Shown: piece after piece, positions 63,725-64,000 of the stretch
How the letters are laid out: each line of letters opens with the position of its first letter
How positions within the stretch are numbered: position 1 is the stretch's first letter
NCBI GenBank assembly: GCA_041743125.1
Contig: JBGTNK010000187.1
Span: forward strand, 1-64,000
From: Terrimonas_B sp041743125
Lineage (GTDB): Bacteria > Bacteroidota > Bacteroidia > Chitinophagales > Chitinophagaceae
Direction: 5' to 3'
DNA: 64,000 bases
The notes under the pieces: generated by a model
Seen by the model: the letters and a program-made list of their open reading frames with translations, nothing else
Database searches by the model: none
What the model was told of the DNA's origin: nothing
Position numbers and translations under genes: made by a program

Positions 63725-64000
63725 ATGACAAATTCCTTTAAAAATCAGCATCTTTTATGGCGGGCAGGGTTTGGTCCGGGTGTTGAGCAATTAAATAACC
63801 TGGAAGGCCTTAATTCTAAATTAATTTTCAAAGCGCTGGCAAAGGCTTCAGCCCAAAAGCCAGCATATATCAATGTTGCAGATAGTTATCTCCAGGGATT
63901 AATGATGGGCCTGGACGAGGCGGGACGAATGCAAAAAAAAGAGTCACCGGAGGAAAAAAAAATTCGTCAACAAAAAAGCAGGCAGGGAGTCAGAAATCTG
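63725..64000 (+). CDS. DUF1800-family protein, N-terminal fragment
   Basis: The first 92 codons of a gene that runs off the window. The start NSFKNQHLLWRAGFGPGVEQ matches the DUF1800 opening (HLLxRxGFGP). It is an extracellular or cell-surface family of unknown function, often paired with a DUF1501 gene downstream, which cannot be seen here. No signal peptide is apparent in the visible part. Confidence 0.75.
   Translation, partial: MTNSFKNQHLLWRAGFGPGVEQLNNLEGLNSKLIFKALAKASAQKPAYINVADSYLQGLMMGLDEAGRMQKKESPEEKKIRQQKSRQGVRNL

Noticed and set aside
1..64000. tRNA, rRNA, CRISPR, insertion sequence or prophage
   Set aside because: None seen on reading both strands; no repeat-spacer pattern, transposase or integrase.

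Overview
The window comes from a Bacteroidota chromosome, most likely a Chitinophagaceae-like member. Four things point there. The gene block HU-mutY-ssb-gldE-gldD is a hallmark of gliding-type Bacteroidota. There is a SusC/SusD pair. Many genes are preceded by the Bacteroidota -7 element TAnnTTTG instead of a clear Shine-Dalgarno site. The base composition is visibly AT-rich. Most of the window is ordinary core genome. I see no insertion sequence, prophage, CRISPR array, tRNA or rRNA.

Layout. 1-9 kb: a 30-residue mS38-like basic protein, a TPR protein, HU, mutY, ssb, gldE, gldD, a DUF3109 cysteine-rich protein, lutB and a polysaccharide deacetylase. 9-14 kb (minus strand): an EamA transporter, purH and comEC. 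14-17 kb: an unknown 158-residue protein with its own terminator, then a tightly overlapping unit of a seven-helix membrane protein, a histidine kinase without a sensor domain, and a NarL-type response regulator. 17-25 kb: DinB, carB, a small membrane protein, an M23 peptidase, Bcp, a DUF5777 barrel and a haem lipoprotein with a SprB-like repeat. 25-27 kb: an ECF sigma factor overlapping a protein with both an inner-membrane helix and an outer-membrane-type barrel, i.e. a dual-membrane anti-sigma architecture. 27-36.5 kb: birA, rsfS, ftsH, lutC, a gamma-glutamylcyclotransferase-like protein, an LpxH-like hydrolase, a secreted propeller-like protein, MscS, MerR and M23. 36.5-44 kb: alaS, a tandem PDZ protein, gatB and a TlpA-family lipoprotein. 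44-51 kb: SusD, SusC and an MMPL/RND exporter. 51-64 kb: recO, an amidohydrolase, prfA, a candidate small RNA, VanZ, a second ECF sigma/anti-sigma pair, gcvH, a TonB-dependent receptor, a cyclophilin, a conserved small protein, serS, an M43 metalloprotease and the start of a DUF1800 protein.

The signalling units stand out against this housekeeping background. There are two different ECF sigma/anti-sigma designs, one bitopic RskA-like and one apparently spanning both membranes. There is also a possible split receptor in which a 7TM protein would sense for a kinase that has almost no extracytoplasmic part. Several promoter-like TAnnTTTG elements lie exactly four bases before an ATG, which suggests leaderless mRNAs. 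All functional calls come from reading the sequence; no database search was run.
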